From Mycobacterium sp. 155 (GTDB lineage Bacteria; Actinomycetota; Actinomycetes; Mycobacteriales; Mycobacteriaceae): 64,000 bases of DNA. Where the stretch lies: contig NZ_KB892705.1 in the NCBI RefSeq assembly GCF_000373905.1, positions 3,081,184 through 3,145,183 of the forward strand, written 5' to 3'. This document shows positions 27,408-36,155 of this stretch, piece by piece (positions within the stretch are counted from its first letter, which is position 1; the number at the start of each line of letters is the position of its first letter). A program made the position numbers and the translations under genes. The notes below the pieces were generated by a model. That model saw only the letters and a program-made list of their open reading frames with translations. It did no database searches and was not told where the DNA came from.

Positions 27408-29135
27408 ATGCACTTCGTCGGACTCGACCTCGCGTGGGGCGAGAAGAATCAGACCGGTGTCGCGGCGATCGACTCCGACGGGCGGGTTCTCTACGTCGGT
27501 GTGGCGCAGGACGACGAGAGCATCGCTGCGACGATCAAACCGTATGTCAGCGGCGACTGCCTGGTCGCCATCGATGCGCCGCTGATCGTGAAAAACGCGG
27601 AAGGTTACCGGCCGTGCGAGCGGGCGCTCAACCGAGACTTTCAGCGGTTCGACGCCGGGGCCCGTCCCGCGTTCACCGAACGGCCGGAGTTCAAGCACCC
27701 ACGCGCAGCCCGCATCGCGTCCGCACTGGGCCTCGATGTTGACCCCGCCTCGTCGTCGCGCCGACGCGCCATCGAGGTCTACCCACACCCCGCAACGGTG
27801 GTGCTGTTCGGGCTCGACAAGATCATCAAATACAAGCGCGGCGCCTTCGAAGACCGCCAGCGTGAGCTGCTGAGACTCATGACTCACATCGAGGAGCTCG
27901 ACAAGGCGACACCGCGGCTACGGGCCAACCGCAACGTCAGCTGGGTCGAGCTGCGCAAGCGGGTGGAAGCCGCGACCCGACCAGGCCAGCTGGACCGCGA
28001 CGAAGACCCCGTGGACGCCCTGATCTGCGCATACATCGGGTTGTACTGGTATCACCGGCCGGAAGACGTGACGGTCTACGGTGACGTCAAGGCGGGTTAC
28101 ATCGTCACCCCGTCACTGCCGGCCAACCGGCTCCTCCGCTCGCAGAGAACACCCGCGGACCAGCCTGCGACCCCGCCCGCGATGACCGCGCAGAACGCCG
28201 TGGCCGAGTATCGGGAACGGCGGCCCGCCCTGGTCACGTCCACCGAGCATTACCTGGCGCTGGTGACGGGGCTGCTCGACGACGCGGGCATCAACTACCT
28301 CAGCATCAGGGCACGGACCAAGAGCGTCGAATCGTTCGCCGCCAAGGTGGACCGCACCGTCGACGGCAAGCGGCTCTACACCGATCCGCTGGTGGAGATC
28401 ACCGATCAGGTCGGGCTGCGGGTGATCACCTACCTGCGCGAGGATGTCGACACGGTGGCCCATCTGCTGGCCACGGAGATGCGTCTACTGGACGACCAGG
28501 ACATCGGCCTGCAGACCGCGCGCAAGGGTCGCTGGGGTTACGCCAGCCGACATCTGCTCGTAGGCGTCGAGGGCGAAAAGCAGCCGGCGTCGATCCAGGT
28601 CCGCACGGTGCTGCAGCACGCATGGGCAGAGTTCGAGCACGATGTGCGCTACAAGGGGCAGATCCCGGCCGAGCACGGCGCCGACCTGGATCGCCGCTTC
28701 ACCCTTGCCGCCGGGCTACTTGAGCTGGCCGATCGGGAGTTCACCGCGATCCGCCAGCGGCTGCGCACCAGCGTGACCGAAGAGGAGCCGGACTGGACAG
28801 CGGATTCGCGCATCCCCACGCCGGTGCTGGCAACGTATTTGGGCAACCGTTATGCAGATGCGGGCTGGTCGCGGACCGACCACTACAGCTGGATTTCGGG
28901 GCTGCTGCTGGAACTGGGCATCACGTCGCCGGACGCGCTGACCGAGGTGTTGGACTCGGTGAATGACGACGAGGTCAACGACGCCATGGGTTACCGGTTC
29001 CCAGCGGGTGCGGTGCGCCGTCTGGACGACGCGCTGCTCGCGGTGTACGGCGATCGCTATATCGGACTGGACGGCAATGCACACCGAACTGAGTTGCTGC
29101 ACAACAGGATTGAGAAGCTGCGCGGTAGTTCTTAG
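27408..29135 (+). CDS. relZ: RelZ: RNase H-like domain fused to (p)ppGpp synthetase
   Basis: A 575-residue bifunctional protein. Residues about 1-230 form a DUF429/RNase H-like domain (MHFVGLDLAWG, AIDAPLIV, DPVDALICAYIG, with acidic residues placed for metal catalysis). Residues about 250-575 hold a RelA/SpoT synthetase domain (RTKSVESFAAKVDR, VEITDQVGLRVITYL, GYASRHLLVGV, QVRTVLQHAWAEFEHDVRYKG). The architecture and location next to purB match M. smegmatis MSMEG_5849 (RelZ, first called MS_RHII-RSD), which was reported to make alarmones and process RNA-DNA hybrids. No HD hydrolase domain is present. M. tuberculosis lacks it at this locus. The 3' end overlaps a convergent TetR gene by four bases. 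Confidence 0.88.
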   Translation: MHFVGLDLAWGEKNQTGVAAIDSDGRVLYVGVAQDDESIAATIKPYVSGDCLVAIDAPLIVKNAEGYRPCERALNRDFQRFDAGARPAFTERPEFKHPRAARIASALGLDVDPASSSRRRAIEVYPHPATVVLFGLDKIIKYKRGAFEDRQRELLRLMTHIEELDKATPRLRANRNVSWVELRKRVEAATRPGQLDRDEDPVDALICAYIGLYWYHRPEDVTVYGDVKAGYIVTPSLPANRLLRSQRTPADQPATPPAMTAQNAVAEYRERRPALVTSTEHYLALVTGLLDDAGINYLSIRARTKSVESFAAKVDRTVDGKRLYTDPLVEITDQVGLRVITYLREDVDTVAHLLATEMRLLDDQDIGLQTARKGRWGYASRHLLVGVEGEKQPASIQVRTVLQHAWAEFEHDVRYKGQIPAEHGADLDRRFTLAAGLLELADREFTAIRQRLRTSVTEEEPDWTADSRIPTPVLATYLGNRYADAGWSRTDHYSWISGLLLELGITSPDALTEVLDSVNDDEVNDAMGYRFPAGAVRRLDDALLAVYGDRYIGLDGNAHRTELLHNRIEKLRGSS

Positions 29136-29761
29136 ATGTGCACGGGCCGTTCGTCGACCGGGGCGAGCACGTCGATGACATCGATGAGCGTCGCTCGGGC
29201 ACTGGCGCGGGGACCGTCGCCTTCGTCCATGAGCGACGCGACGACCGCGCCGTCTACTGCGCACACCAACGCGGTGAGCAGTTCGGAGCGCACCGCACGG
29301 CCGGACCGTTCGACCACTTCGACCACCGCCTCGGTGCGCTGTTGACGAATTCGGCGCTGGATGTCGCGCAGCCCGGGCTGGCGCGCGCACGCGATGTAGC
29401 GTTCGTAGCGGGAGATCAGTTGCTCGGTCACCCGGGTTTCCGGGGACTCCCCGACCAAGAGGTCCACCAGTACGTCGGCGGTGGACTCCGCGCCGCGGCG
29501 GCGGCGACTCAGCGCGGCCACGCCGGCCTTCAGCTGCTCGGCTTCGCGCGTTCCGATGTCCTCGACAGCGTTGGCGATCAAGTCGTCGAGGGAGGAAAAA
29601 TAGTAGGTGGTCGACGCCAGCGGCAGACCGGCCCGGCGGGCCACCGCGCGGTGCCGGACGGCGTCGAATCCGCCTTCACACAACAGGTCAGCGGCCGCCC
29701 TCACGAGTGCGCACCGCCGACGCTCCCCCTTCGGAGTGACTGCTGCTGTCACCACTAGCAT
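29132..29761 (-). CDS. TetR family regulator (Rv0775-like)
   Basis: A 209-residue TetR regulator. The HTH covers FDAVRHRAVARRAGLPLASTTYYFSSLDDLI (about 33-63), followed by an all-helical ligand domain. No clear SD precedes the ATG; GTG codons at residues 3 and 4 are alternatives. By order it corresponds to Rv0775. The target is unknown; the divergent exported esterase gene is 108 bp away and is the obvious candidate. Confidence 0.83.
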   Translation of the reverse strand: MLVVTAAVTPKGERRRCALVRAAADLLCEGGFDAVRHRAVARRAGLPLASTTYYFSSLDDLIANAVEDIGTREAEQLKAGVAALSRRRRGAESTADVLVDLLVGESPETRVTEQLISRYERYIACARQPGLRDIQRRIRQQRTEAVVEVVERSGRAVRSELLTALVCAVDGAVVASLMDEGDGPRASARATLIDVIDVLAPVDERPVHI

Positions 29762-29869
29762 GCTGCCAGTCGAGCCGATCCGCCATCGGGCTTTCGGCCA
29801 ATCATCAGTCTTTACACAGGTTCGTCGGGTGACGGCACCATTGGCCGGTGGCCATGGCGCGATGGCAAG

Positions 29870-30703
29870 ATGGCCGCCATGCCCAACTTGAACCGTCGCG
29901 CCCTGCTGCGCCTCGGTGCCGGTGCGGCCGGCGCCTACACGCTGGGGTCCGCCCTGGCGTCGGCTCCCGCGATGGCCGATCCACCCGCCGCGGCGCCCAC
30001 CTATGCCAGCGGATCATTCACGTCCGCAGCGCGTGGAGGCGTCGACACCAACTGGGCCATCGCCCGACCGCCCGGGCAGACCGGCAAGCTTCGACCCGTG
30101 ATCGCGCTGCACGGCAAGGGTTCCAACGCCGCGGAGGTAATGGCCGGAGGCGTGGAATCCGGTCTGGCCCAAGCGGTTGCGGCCGGGATCCCGCCGTTCG
30201 CCGTGGTCGCCGTCGACGGTGGCGGCGGTTACTGGCACAAGCGCGCTTCGGGTGAGGATTCCGGTGCGATGGTGCTCAACGAGCTGATTCCGATGCTCGG
30301 CGACCAGGATCTGGACACCTCGCGGGTGGGCTTTCTGGGATGGTCGATGGGCGGGTACGGTGCGCTCCTGCTCGGCGCGCGGCTGGGACCGGCACGCACC
30401 GCGGCAATCTGCGCAGTGAGCCCGGCGCTGTGGACGTCGTCCGGCGCGACCGCGCCAGGTGCCTTCGACGGCGCCGACGACTACGCGGCCAATACCGTGT
30501 GGGGACTGCCCGCGCTGGGATCGATCCCCATCCGAATTGATTGCGGCACAAGCGATCCATTCTATTCGGCTACTCAGCAGTTCATCGCACAGCTGCCGAA
30601 TCATCCGGCCGGCGGATTCTCCCCCGGCGGGCACGACTCGGCATTCTGGAGCCAGCAGTTGCCCGCCGAGATCGCCTGGATGGCTCCGCTGCTCGTGGCG
30701 TAA
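29870..30703 (+). CDS. Exported esterase, Tat-type signal (Rv0774c-like)
   Basis: A 277-residue alpha/beta-hydrolase of the PHB depolymerase/esterase D type. The N-terminus NRRALLRLGAGAAGAYTLGSALASAPAMA has twin arginines followed by a hydrophobic stretch, suggesting Tat export with cleavage near residue 36. GWSMGGYG holds the nucleophile Ser; ALHGKGSN may form the oxyanion region and PGGHDSAFW the catalytic His. A second ATG at 29879 (MPNLNRR) is an equally good start. It resembles Rv0774c and mycolyltransferase-like folds; the substrate is uncertain. Confidence 0.83.
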   Translation: MAAMPNLNRRALLRLGAGAAGAYTLGSALASAPAMADPPAAAPTYASGSFTSAARGGVDTNWAIARPPGQTGKLRPVIALHGKGSNAAEVMAGGVESGLAQAVAAGIPPFAVVAVDGGGGYWHKRASGEDSGAMVLNELIPMLGDQDLDTSRVGFLGWSMGGYGALLLGARLGPARTAAICAVSPALWTSSGATAPGAFDGADDYAANTVWGLPALGSIPIRIDCGTSDPFYSATQQFIAQLPNHPAGGFSPGGHDSAFWSQQLPAEIAWMAPLLVA

Positions 30704-30710
30704 TCCCGGT

Positions 30711-30791
30711 CACCTTCTACCGCGAGCAGACGGGGCGGTCCCCGACACGCGGCGTTTCCGGGACCGCAGCGTCTGCTCGCGGTAGAGGGTG
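30711..30791. repeat. Intergenic stem-loop, CGCGAGCAGAC family, copy 2
   Basis: Arms 30711-30732 and 30770-30791 pair over 22 positions with a single G-U. An inner pair GCGGTCCC/GGGACCGC (30735-30742, 30760-30767) forms a second stem. It lies between the convergent esterase and purD genes and probably ends both transcripts. Confidence 0.75.
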
Positions 30792-30795
30792 AGGC

Positions 30796-32064
30796 CTAGA
30801 GGCTAATGTGCCCTTCGGCCGCGGCGAGGGCGATGTCGGTACGGAAGTGGCTGCCCGGCAACTTGATTGACGTGACCAGCGAGTACGCGGCGTCGCGGGC
30901 AGCTGACAGGTCAGGGCCAGTGCCCACGACGGACAGCACCCGGCCTCCGGAGGAGACGATGGCGCCGTCGTCGCGACGCGCGGTCCCGGCGTGCAGCACG
31001 CCGTCGGCTTCTGATCCGGTGATCACGTCGCCGACCCGGGGCCGGCCCGGGTAGTTCTCTGCGGCCACCACCACGGTGACGGCGTAGGCGTCCTGCCATT
31101 GCAGCTCACCGAACGACGCCAGTTGACCCGTCGCGGCTGCACGCAACAGCTGTCCCAGCGGTGACTCCAGCAACGCCAGCACCGCCTGTGTCTCGGGATC
31201 GCCGAAGCGACAGTTGAATTCGACCACCGCGGGCCCGTTCGACGTGATGGCCAGACCCGCATAGAGCAGGCCTGAGAACGAGCTGCCACGCGCAACCAGT
31301 TCGGCGGCAACGGGTTTGACGATCTCGTCGACGATCTGCGTGGTCACGGCGTCGGGCAGCCACGGCAGCGGCGAGTAGGCGCCCATACCTCCGGTGTTCG
31401 GTCCCGAGTCGCCGTCGCCGACGCGCTTGAAATCCTGTGCGGGCAGCAGCGGGACCACGGTCTCCCCGTCGACCACACAGAACAGCGACACCTCGGGGCC
31501 GTCGAGGAACGACTCCAGCAGCACCGGGTGGCCCGAGTCGAGCAGGCTGGCGGCGTGTGCCCGCGCGGCATCGCGGTCAGCGGTGACCACCACCCCCTTG
31601 CCCGCGGCCAGACCATCGTCCTTGACCACCCAGGCGGCCTCGCCCGCGGGCGGCCCGAACCGGTCCAGCGCCGCGTCGAGGTGTCCGGGATTGTCGACGA
31701 TCTCGCTGCTCGCAGTACGAACGCCAGCCTTGGTCATGACGTCCTTGGCGAATGCCTTGGAGCCTTCGATACGCGCCGCATCCTTCGTCGGGCCAAAGCA
31801 GGCGATCCCGGCCGCGCGCACGGCGTCGGCGACACCGAGCACCAGCGGCACCTCGGGACCGATGACGACCAGATCCGATCCCAGTCGCTCGGCGAGCTTG
31901 ACGACCGCTTCTCCCGAGGTGACGTCGACGTCGTATTGGTCGGCGATGATCGCCGTCCCCGCATTGCCGGGGGCGATCGCCAGCTCCTCGACTTCCGGGT
32001 CCCGGCGCAGAGCCAAGAGCAGGGCGTGTTCACGGGCACCGGATCCGATCACGAGGACGCGCAC
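30796..32064 (-). CDS. purD: Phosphoribosylamine-glycine ligase (GAR synthetase)
   Basis: A 422-residue ATP-grasp ligase joining glycine to phosphoribosylamine. Motifs include [17 protein letters not shown] at the N-terminus, [13 protein letters not shown], the ATP-grasp loop [15 protein letters not shown] and [17 protein letters not shown] with metal-binding Glu and Asn. I use the GTG at 32064, giving the same length as the M. tuberculosis protein; the frame is open to 32115. Confidence 0.95.
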   Translation of the reverse strand: MRVLVIGSGAREHALLLALRRDPEVEELAIAPGNAGTAIIADQYDVDVTSGEAVVKLAERLGSDLVVIGPEVPLVLGVADAVRAAGIACFGPTKDAARIEGSKAFAKDVMTKAGVRTASSEIVDNPGHLDAALDRFGPPAGEAAWVVKDDGLAAGKGVVVTADRDAARAHAASLLDSGHPVLLESFLDGPEVSLFCVVDGETVVPLLPAQDFKRVGDGDSGPNTGGMGAYSPLPWLPDAVTTQIVDEIVKPVAAELVARGSSFSGLLYAGLAITSNGPAVVEFNCRFGDPETQAVLALLESPLGQLLRAAATGQLASFGELQWQDAYAVTVVVAAENYPGRPRVGDVITGSEADGVLHAGTARRDDGAIVSSGGRVLSVVGTGPDLSAARDAAYSLVTSIKLPGSHFRTDIALAAAEGHISL

Positions 32065-32187
32065 GGTGGTAAAGCGTAGCGGCAGACCATCGGACATACG
32101 CCGGCCACCACGCACCGGTGGCCTACCTGCGGCGATGGGTCGAATCTGCCGTCATTGCGGCCATTGCGTCGCCCTTAGACTGAGGTA

Positions 32188-32763
32188 ATGAGCGCGCTCG
32201 ACGCCTTCTACTCGACCTGGAATCAGGCCCGGAACACCTTCGGCTCCGGCGTACCGCAGAGCGGTGCGGAATTCGACCGCAGCTCGCAACTGCGCCAGAT
32301 GCAATCGGCTGTCGAGGCCGCGACTCCCGATTCGCGGTGGCAAGGTTCCGCCGCTGACGCCTACACCGCCAAGAACCAGCAGCACGCGGCGGCCTACGGC
32401 AAGCTCGCCGATCTCGATCAGCGGATGGCCGCCGAGGTCGACCGGTCCGCAGCCGTGGTTACCGCAGGCCGGCAAAATCTCGACCAGATCCGCGACTGGG
32501 TCACCAGCACGGCAGCATCAGCCCCCAACGACAAGTCCAGTGAATACGTCAAACTCGCCATCGCCAGCAAGGGCCTCGGTCGGATCAGCGACATCATCCA
32601 ACAGTCGAACAGCGAGATGAGCGCGATCGGTGAGCGTATCCGCGGCATCGCCAAGGAATACGACGAAATCGCTGGGGCCAAGGCCACGCCCGCCCCTGCG
32701 CGAGTTCCGGGCCGACACGGCCCGGACGAAGCCGCCGGGACCGGCATCGGTGAACTCCGCTGA
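32188..32763 (+). CDS. EspA/EspE-like WxG protein
   Basis: A 191-residue, mostly helical protein. W51-Q-G53 within PDSRWQGSAADAYTAKNQQHAAAYGKLADLDQRMAAEVDRSA closely resembles the EspA segment around its WLGSAADKY motif. This supports an EspA/EspE-type type VII secretion substrate or chaperone partner. No YxxxD/E secretion signal is clear at the end of the second helix, and no ESX machinery gene is nearby. It lies 12 bp upstream of a TetR gene on the same strand. Confidence 0.68.
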   Translation: MSALDAFYSTWNQARNTFGSGVPQSGAEFDRSSQLRQMQSAVEAATPDSRWQGSAADAYTAKNQQHAAAYGKLADLDQRMAAEVDRSAAVVTAGRQNLDQIRDWVTSTAASAPNDKSSEYVKLAIASKGLGRISDIIQQSNSEMSAIGERIRGIAKEYDEIAGAKATPAPARVPGRHGPDEAAGTGIGELR

Positions 32764-32768
32764 TAACT

Positions 32769-32782
32769 TGGACATGTGTCCA
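32769..32782. promoter_or_regulatory. Palindromic candidate operator at the TetR start
   Basis: TGGACA (32769-32774) and TGTCCA (32777-32782) form a 6-bp inverted repeat with a 2-nt spacer. It covers the possible GTG start at 32776 and would suit binding by a TetR dimer for autoregulation. Confidence 0.4.
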
Positions 32783-33381
32783 GTAATGGCGTGGTAGTAG
32801 TCACAGAAACGCCGCGCAACCGCCGACAGGAAGAGACCTTTCGCAAGGTCTTGGCTGCCGGAATGGAGATGCTGCGCGAATCGTCGTATGCCGATCTCAC
32901 GGTGCGCGCAGTCGCCGCCCGCGCGAAGGTTGCGCCGGCGACTGCCTACACCTACTTCTCTTCAAAGAACCATCTGATCGCCGAGGTCTATCTCTACCTG
33001 GTCAGCCAGGTGCCGTTTTTCACCGATGTCAACGACGCGGGGGCGACGCGAGTCGACAAGACGTTGCGCGCCCTGACGCTGGTCGTCGCCGACGAACCGG
33101 AAGTCGCCGCGGCGTGCACGGCGGCGCTGCTCGGCGGTGGCAGCGATCCGGCGGTACGCACCGTTCGCGACCGTATCGGCGCCGAGATCCACAAACGGAT
33201 CCGTTCCGCCGTCGGCCCGGACGCTGATCCACGCATCGTGTCGGCCTTGGAGACGACGTTCTTCGGCGCGCTGGTCAATGCCGGCAGTGGCGCCGTCACG
33301 CACCACCAGATCGCTGACAACCTCACCTATGTGGTCGGTCTCATCCTGGGAGAGCCCGCAACGACCAGACCCACCGAGTGA
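32776..33381 (+). CDS. TetR family regulator (Rv0767c-like)
   Basis: A protein of up to 201 residues. The HTH spans YADLTVRAVAARAKVAPATAYTYFSSKNHLIAEVY, followed by a helical ligand domain. The first GTG at 32776 falls inside a palindrome; a GTG at 32791 (VVVVTETPRNRRQEE) is a reasonable alternative. Its sequence and neighbourhood recall Rv0767c, which in M. tuberculosis lies near cyp51/cyp123 genes, but no P450 is adjacent here. It may be co-transcribed with the EspA-like gene. Confidence 0.83.
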   Translation: MSSNGVVVVTETPRNRRQEETFRKVLAAGMEMLRESSYADLTVRAVAARAKVAPATAYTYFSSKNHLIAEVYLYLVSQVPFFTDVNDAGATRVDKTLRALTLVVADEPEVAAACTAALLGGGSDPAVRTVRDRIGAEIHKRIRSAVGPDADPRIVSALETTFFGALVNAGSGAVTHHQIADNLTYVVGLILGEPATTRPTE

Positions 33382-33442
33382 TGCCGAGATGGCCGGGCCG
33401 ATCGACTGATCCGATCGGCACCGCGCTCACTATGCTCGGGGC

Positions 33443-33859
33443 ATGGCGACCGTCTTCACCAAGATCATCAACGGCGAACTGCCCGGCCGATTCGTCTATT
33501 CCGACGACGAGATCGTCGCGTTCCTGACGATCGCCCCGATGACCCAGGGCCACACACTCGTCGTGCCCCGCGCCGAGATCGACAACTGGCAGGACATCGA
33601 ACCGGCCGTGTTCGGCCGGGTGATGGAGGTGTCGCAGCTGATCGGCAAAGCCGTGTGCAAGGCCTTCGGCGCGGAGCGGGCCGGCGTGATCATCGCCGGC
33701 CTGGAGGTTCCTCACCTACACGTGCACGTGTTCCCCGCCTACAACCTGTCCGACTTCGGGTTCGCCCACGTCGACAACAATCCCTCGCCGGAGTCCCTCG
33801 ACGAGGCCCAGGCCAAGATCACAGCCGCGCTGGCAGATCTGCAATCCGCGGCAGGCTGA
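33443..33859 (+). CDS. HIT family nucleotide-binding hydrolase
   Basis: A 138-residue histidine-triad protein with HLHVHVFP (HxHxHxx) at about residues 92-99 and [19 protein letters not shown] at the start. HIT enzymes hydrolyse AMP conjugates or related dinucleotides. It corresponds to Rv0759c. The last 41 bp overlap the 3' end of the convergent phoR. Confidence 0.92.
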   Translation: MATVFTKIINGELPGRFVYSDDEIVAFLTIAPMTQGHTLVVPRAEIDNWQDIEPAVFGRVMEVSQLIGKAVCKAFGAERAGVIIAGLEVPHLHVHVFPAYNLSDFGFAHVDNNPSPESLDEAQAKITAALADLQSAAG

Positions 33860-35264
33860 CGGTAAAGCGGCAGCCCTCGCCGGGGGCGGTGACCACCCGC
33901 ACCGTCCCGCCGTGGGCGTATACCAGCGAATCCACGATCGAGAGGCCCAGCCCAGTGCCGCCACTGGCTCGGGTGCGCGACGTGTCTGCCCGGTAGAACC
34001 GCTCGAAGACCCGCCGCGCATCCTCCTGGCTCATGCCCGGACCTTCGTCGCACACCTCCAACACCGCGTTGTCCCCTTCTGTGCCCACCCGTACCGTGAT
34101 ACCCGCCGTCTCCGGCGTGTGCTGCAGCGCATTGGCCACCAGGTTGCCGAGCACCTGCCGCAATCGGGCATCGTCACCGAGCACCTCCGGTGTCCCCGGA
34201 CCATCGAACACCTCCATGGACACTTTGCGGTCCGGCGCGATGGACTGCGCGTCGTGCACGGCATCGGTGGCCAGCGTCAGCAGGTCGACGCGGCGGCGTT
34301 CCAGCGGTCGTTGCGCGTCCAGACGCGCCAGGAGCAACAGATCCTCGACGAGCAGGCCCATGCGCCGGGATTCGCTCTCGATGCGGCCCATCAACATCTC
34401 GGTGTCCCGGGCGGCACCCTGCCGGTACAGCTCGGCGAAACCGCGGATCGTGGTCAGCGGCGTGCGGAGTTCGTGGCTGGCGTCGGTGATGAAGCGCCGC
34501 ATGCGCTCCTCGGAGCTGCGCGCCTGTTCGGCGGAGGCCTCCGACGCCGCCACCGCGCGTTGGATCTGCGCGAGCATCCCATTGAGCGCCAACGAAAGTC
34601 GGCCGACCTCGGTCCGCGGATCACGTTCGGGCACTCGACGATCGAGCTGACCGGCGGCGATCGCGGCAGCCGTCTGTTCGACCTCGACGAGGGGACGCAG
34701 GCTACGGTGCACCACCGCATAGCCGGCGATGCCGAGGACCAGCAGCACGGCCGCACCGATCCCGATCTGCGACCAAATCAACGCGCGTACCGAGGACTGC
34801 ACGTCGGACAGGTCGATCGCGACCGTGGTGAGCGAACCGTCGGAAGATCGCACCGTCATCGCTCGCCACTGGATATGGGAGCCCCCCATCGACCCAACGG
34901 TCACGGGAATCGGTCCGACGTCGTTGTCGTCGGGCAGTGCGGGCTCGGCCTCCCGATCGTTGATCGCGATCCAGGTACGACCGTCCTCGTCGACTCCACG
35001 CACGTAGAAGTTCGACGGCGGCCGGGCTGGGTTCGGCCCCTCCGTCGGCGCGGACGGTGCGTGACGCGGTTCCAGCGCCCAGCTGCGCGACGCGTCGAGC
35101 AATGTCTGGTCGATCCGATCGACCTCGGTGTGCCGCATGATCGACGTGACTGCGATGCCCGACGCGAGCAGGCCACACGCCACCAGCACCAGCGCGGCGG
35201 CAACCAGCCCAACCCGCAGGGGCACACCCTGCCCGCGCGCGCGGCTAACCCGGTCTAACACCAC
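33819..35264 (-). CDS. phoR: Sensor histidine kinase PhoR
   Basis: A 481-residue kinase partner of PhoP. It has two membrane helices (about 15-45 and 165-188) flanking an extracytoplasmic sensor loop, a HAMP domain, the H-box [16 protein letters not shown], and ATP-binding motifs [10 protein letters not shown] (N box), CDEGPGMS (G1), FERFYRAD and [10 protein letters not shown]. It matches Rv0758. Loss of PhoPR function attenuates M. tuberculosis; the stimulus is linked to acid pH and chloride there. It follows phoP by 30 bp. Confidence 0.93.
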   Translation of the reverse strand: MVLDRVSRARGQGVPLRVGLVAAALVLVACGLLASGIAVTSIMRHTEVDRIDQTLLDASRSWALEPRHAPSAPTEGPNPARPPSNFYVRGVDEDGRTWIAINDREAEPALPDDNDVGPIPVTVGSMGGSHIQWRAMTVRSSDGSLTTVAIDLSDVQSSVRALIWSQIGIGAAVLLVLGIAGYAVVHRSLRPLVEVEQTAAAIAAGQLDRRVPERDPRTEVGRLSLALNGMLAQIQRAVAASEASAEQARSSEERMRRFITDASHELRTPLTTIRGFAELYRQGAARDTEMLMGRIESESRRMGLLVEDLLLLARLDAQRPLERRRVDLLTLATDAVHDAQSIAPDRKVSMEVFDGPGTPEVLGDDARLRQVLGNLVANALQHTPETAGITVRVGTEGDNAVLEVCDEGPGMSQEDARRVFERFYRADTSRTRASGGTGLGLSIVDSLVYAHGGTVRVVTAPGEGCRFTVSLPRIADLPARL

Positions 35265-35294
35265 TCATGCAGTATGCCGCTGAACCGAGGATGC

Positions 35295-36038
35295 TCAGCG
35301 CGGCTCACGTAACACGTAGCCGACCCCGCGCAGCGTGTGCAGCAGACGCTTGTCACCGGTGTCGATCTTGCGGCGCAGGTAGGAGACATAGGACTCGACG
35401 ACGTTGACGTCGCCACCGAAGTCGTAGCGCCACACGTGGTCGAGGATCTTCGGCTTCGACAGCACGGTGCCGGCATTGATGATGAAGTAACGCAGCAGGG
35501 TGAACTCCGTCGGCGACAGCGAGACGGGCTCGCCGGCCTTCCACACTTCGTGGGTGTCCTCGTCGAGTTCGATGTCGGCGAAGGAGAGCCGGGCATTGCG
35601 GGTTTCTTCGACGCCGCGGCCAGACCGTCGCAGGATCACCCGCAGCCGGGCGACCACCTCTTCCAGACTGAACGGCTTGGTGACGTAGTCGTCACCGCCG
35701 AGGGTGAGCCCGGCGATCTTGTCCTGCAGGCTGTCGCGCGCGGTGAGGAACAGTGCCGGCGCGTCGATGCCGTCGGCGCGCAGGCGGCGCAGCAGGCCGA
35801 AGCCGTCCATGCCCGGCATCATCACGTCCAGGATGACCGCGTCCGGATGAACTTCCCTGGCCTTGTCGAGTGCGGCCGCGCCATTGGACGCGGTATGCAC
35901 CTCGAAGCCCTGGAACTTCAGGCTGACGGACAGCAACTCCACGATGTTGGCCTCGTCGTCGACGACGAGGATCCGGGCTTCAGGGACGCTCTCGGGTACT
36001 GCTGGCATGGCCATTCTGCAATGTTGCCGCCGCCGCAT
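35295..36038 (-). CDS. phoP: Response regulator PhoP
   Basis: A 247-residue OmpR-type regulator. The receiver domain contains VVDDEANIVELL, the phosphoacceptor Asp in VILDVMMPGMDG and the TARDS/VTKPF signatures. The winged-helix C-terminus includes SPTEFTLLRYF and VVESYVSYLRRKIDTG. It is near-identical over its core to M. tuberculosis PhoP (Rv0757), a regulator of complex lipids, hypoxia and ESX-1 functions. The ATG at 36038 has AGGA seven bases upstream and gives the M. tuberculosis length; ATGs at 36014 and 36008 are alternatives. Confidence 0.95.
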   Translation of the reverse strand: MRRRQHCRMAMPAVPESVPEARILVVDDEANIVELLSVSLKFQGFEVHTASNGAAALDKAREVHPDAVILDVMMPGMDGFGLLRRLRADGIDAPALFLTARDSLQDKIAGLTLGGDDYVTKPFSLEEVVARLRVILRRSGRGVEETRNARLSFADIELDEDTHEVWKAGEPVSLSPTEFTLLRYFIINAGTVLSKPKILDHVWRYDFGGDVNVVESYVSYLRRKIDTGDKRLLHTLRGVGYVLREPR

Positions 36039-36057
36039 GACGTAATCCTGCACGCCA

Positions 36058-36075
36058 GCTGTGAGCTTCCTGAAA
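36058..36075 (-). promoter_or_regulatory. Candidate PhoP box upstream of phoP
   Basis: On the minus strand TTTCAGG-AAGC-TCACAGC fits the PhoP direct-repeat layout (two 7-mers like TCACAGC, 4-nt spacer), with one perfect half and one 4/7 half. It lies 20 nt upstream of the phoP start, a position suited to autoregulation. Confidence 0.4.
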
Positions 36076-36086
36076 GTTTTCCCCAG

Positions 36087-36115
36087 AGTGCCGGGAAAAC
36101 TAGTGCCGGGAAAAC
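36087..36115. repeat. Tandem 14-bp direct repeat in phoP upstream region
   Basis: AGTGCCGGGAAAAC occurs at 36087-36100 and again at 36102-36115, 15 bp apart. It lies between phoP and the divergent decapeptide-repeat gene and may be a protein-binding site. Confidence 0.6.
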
Positions 36116-36155
36116 CCCCGGGGAGACATCGCCCACCCGCCCCTAGACTGGCGCC

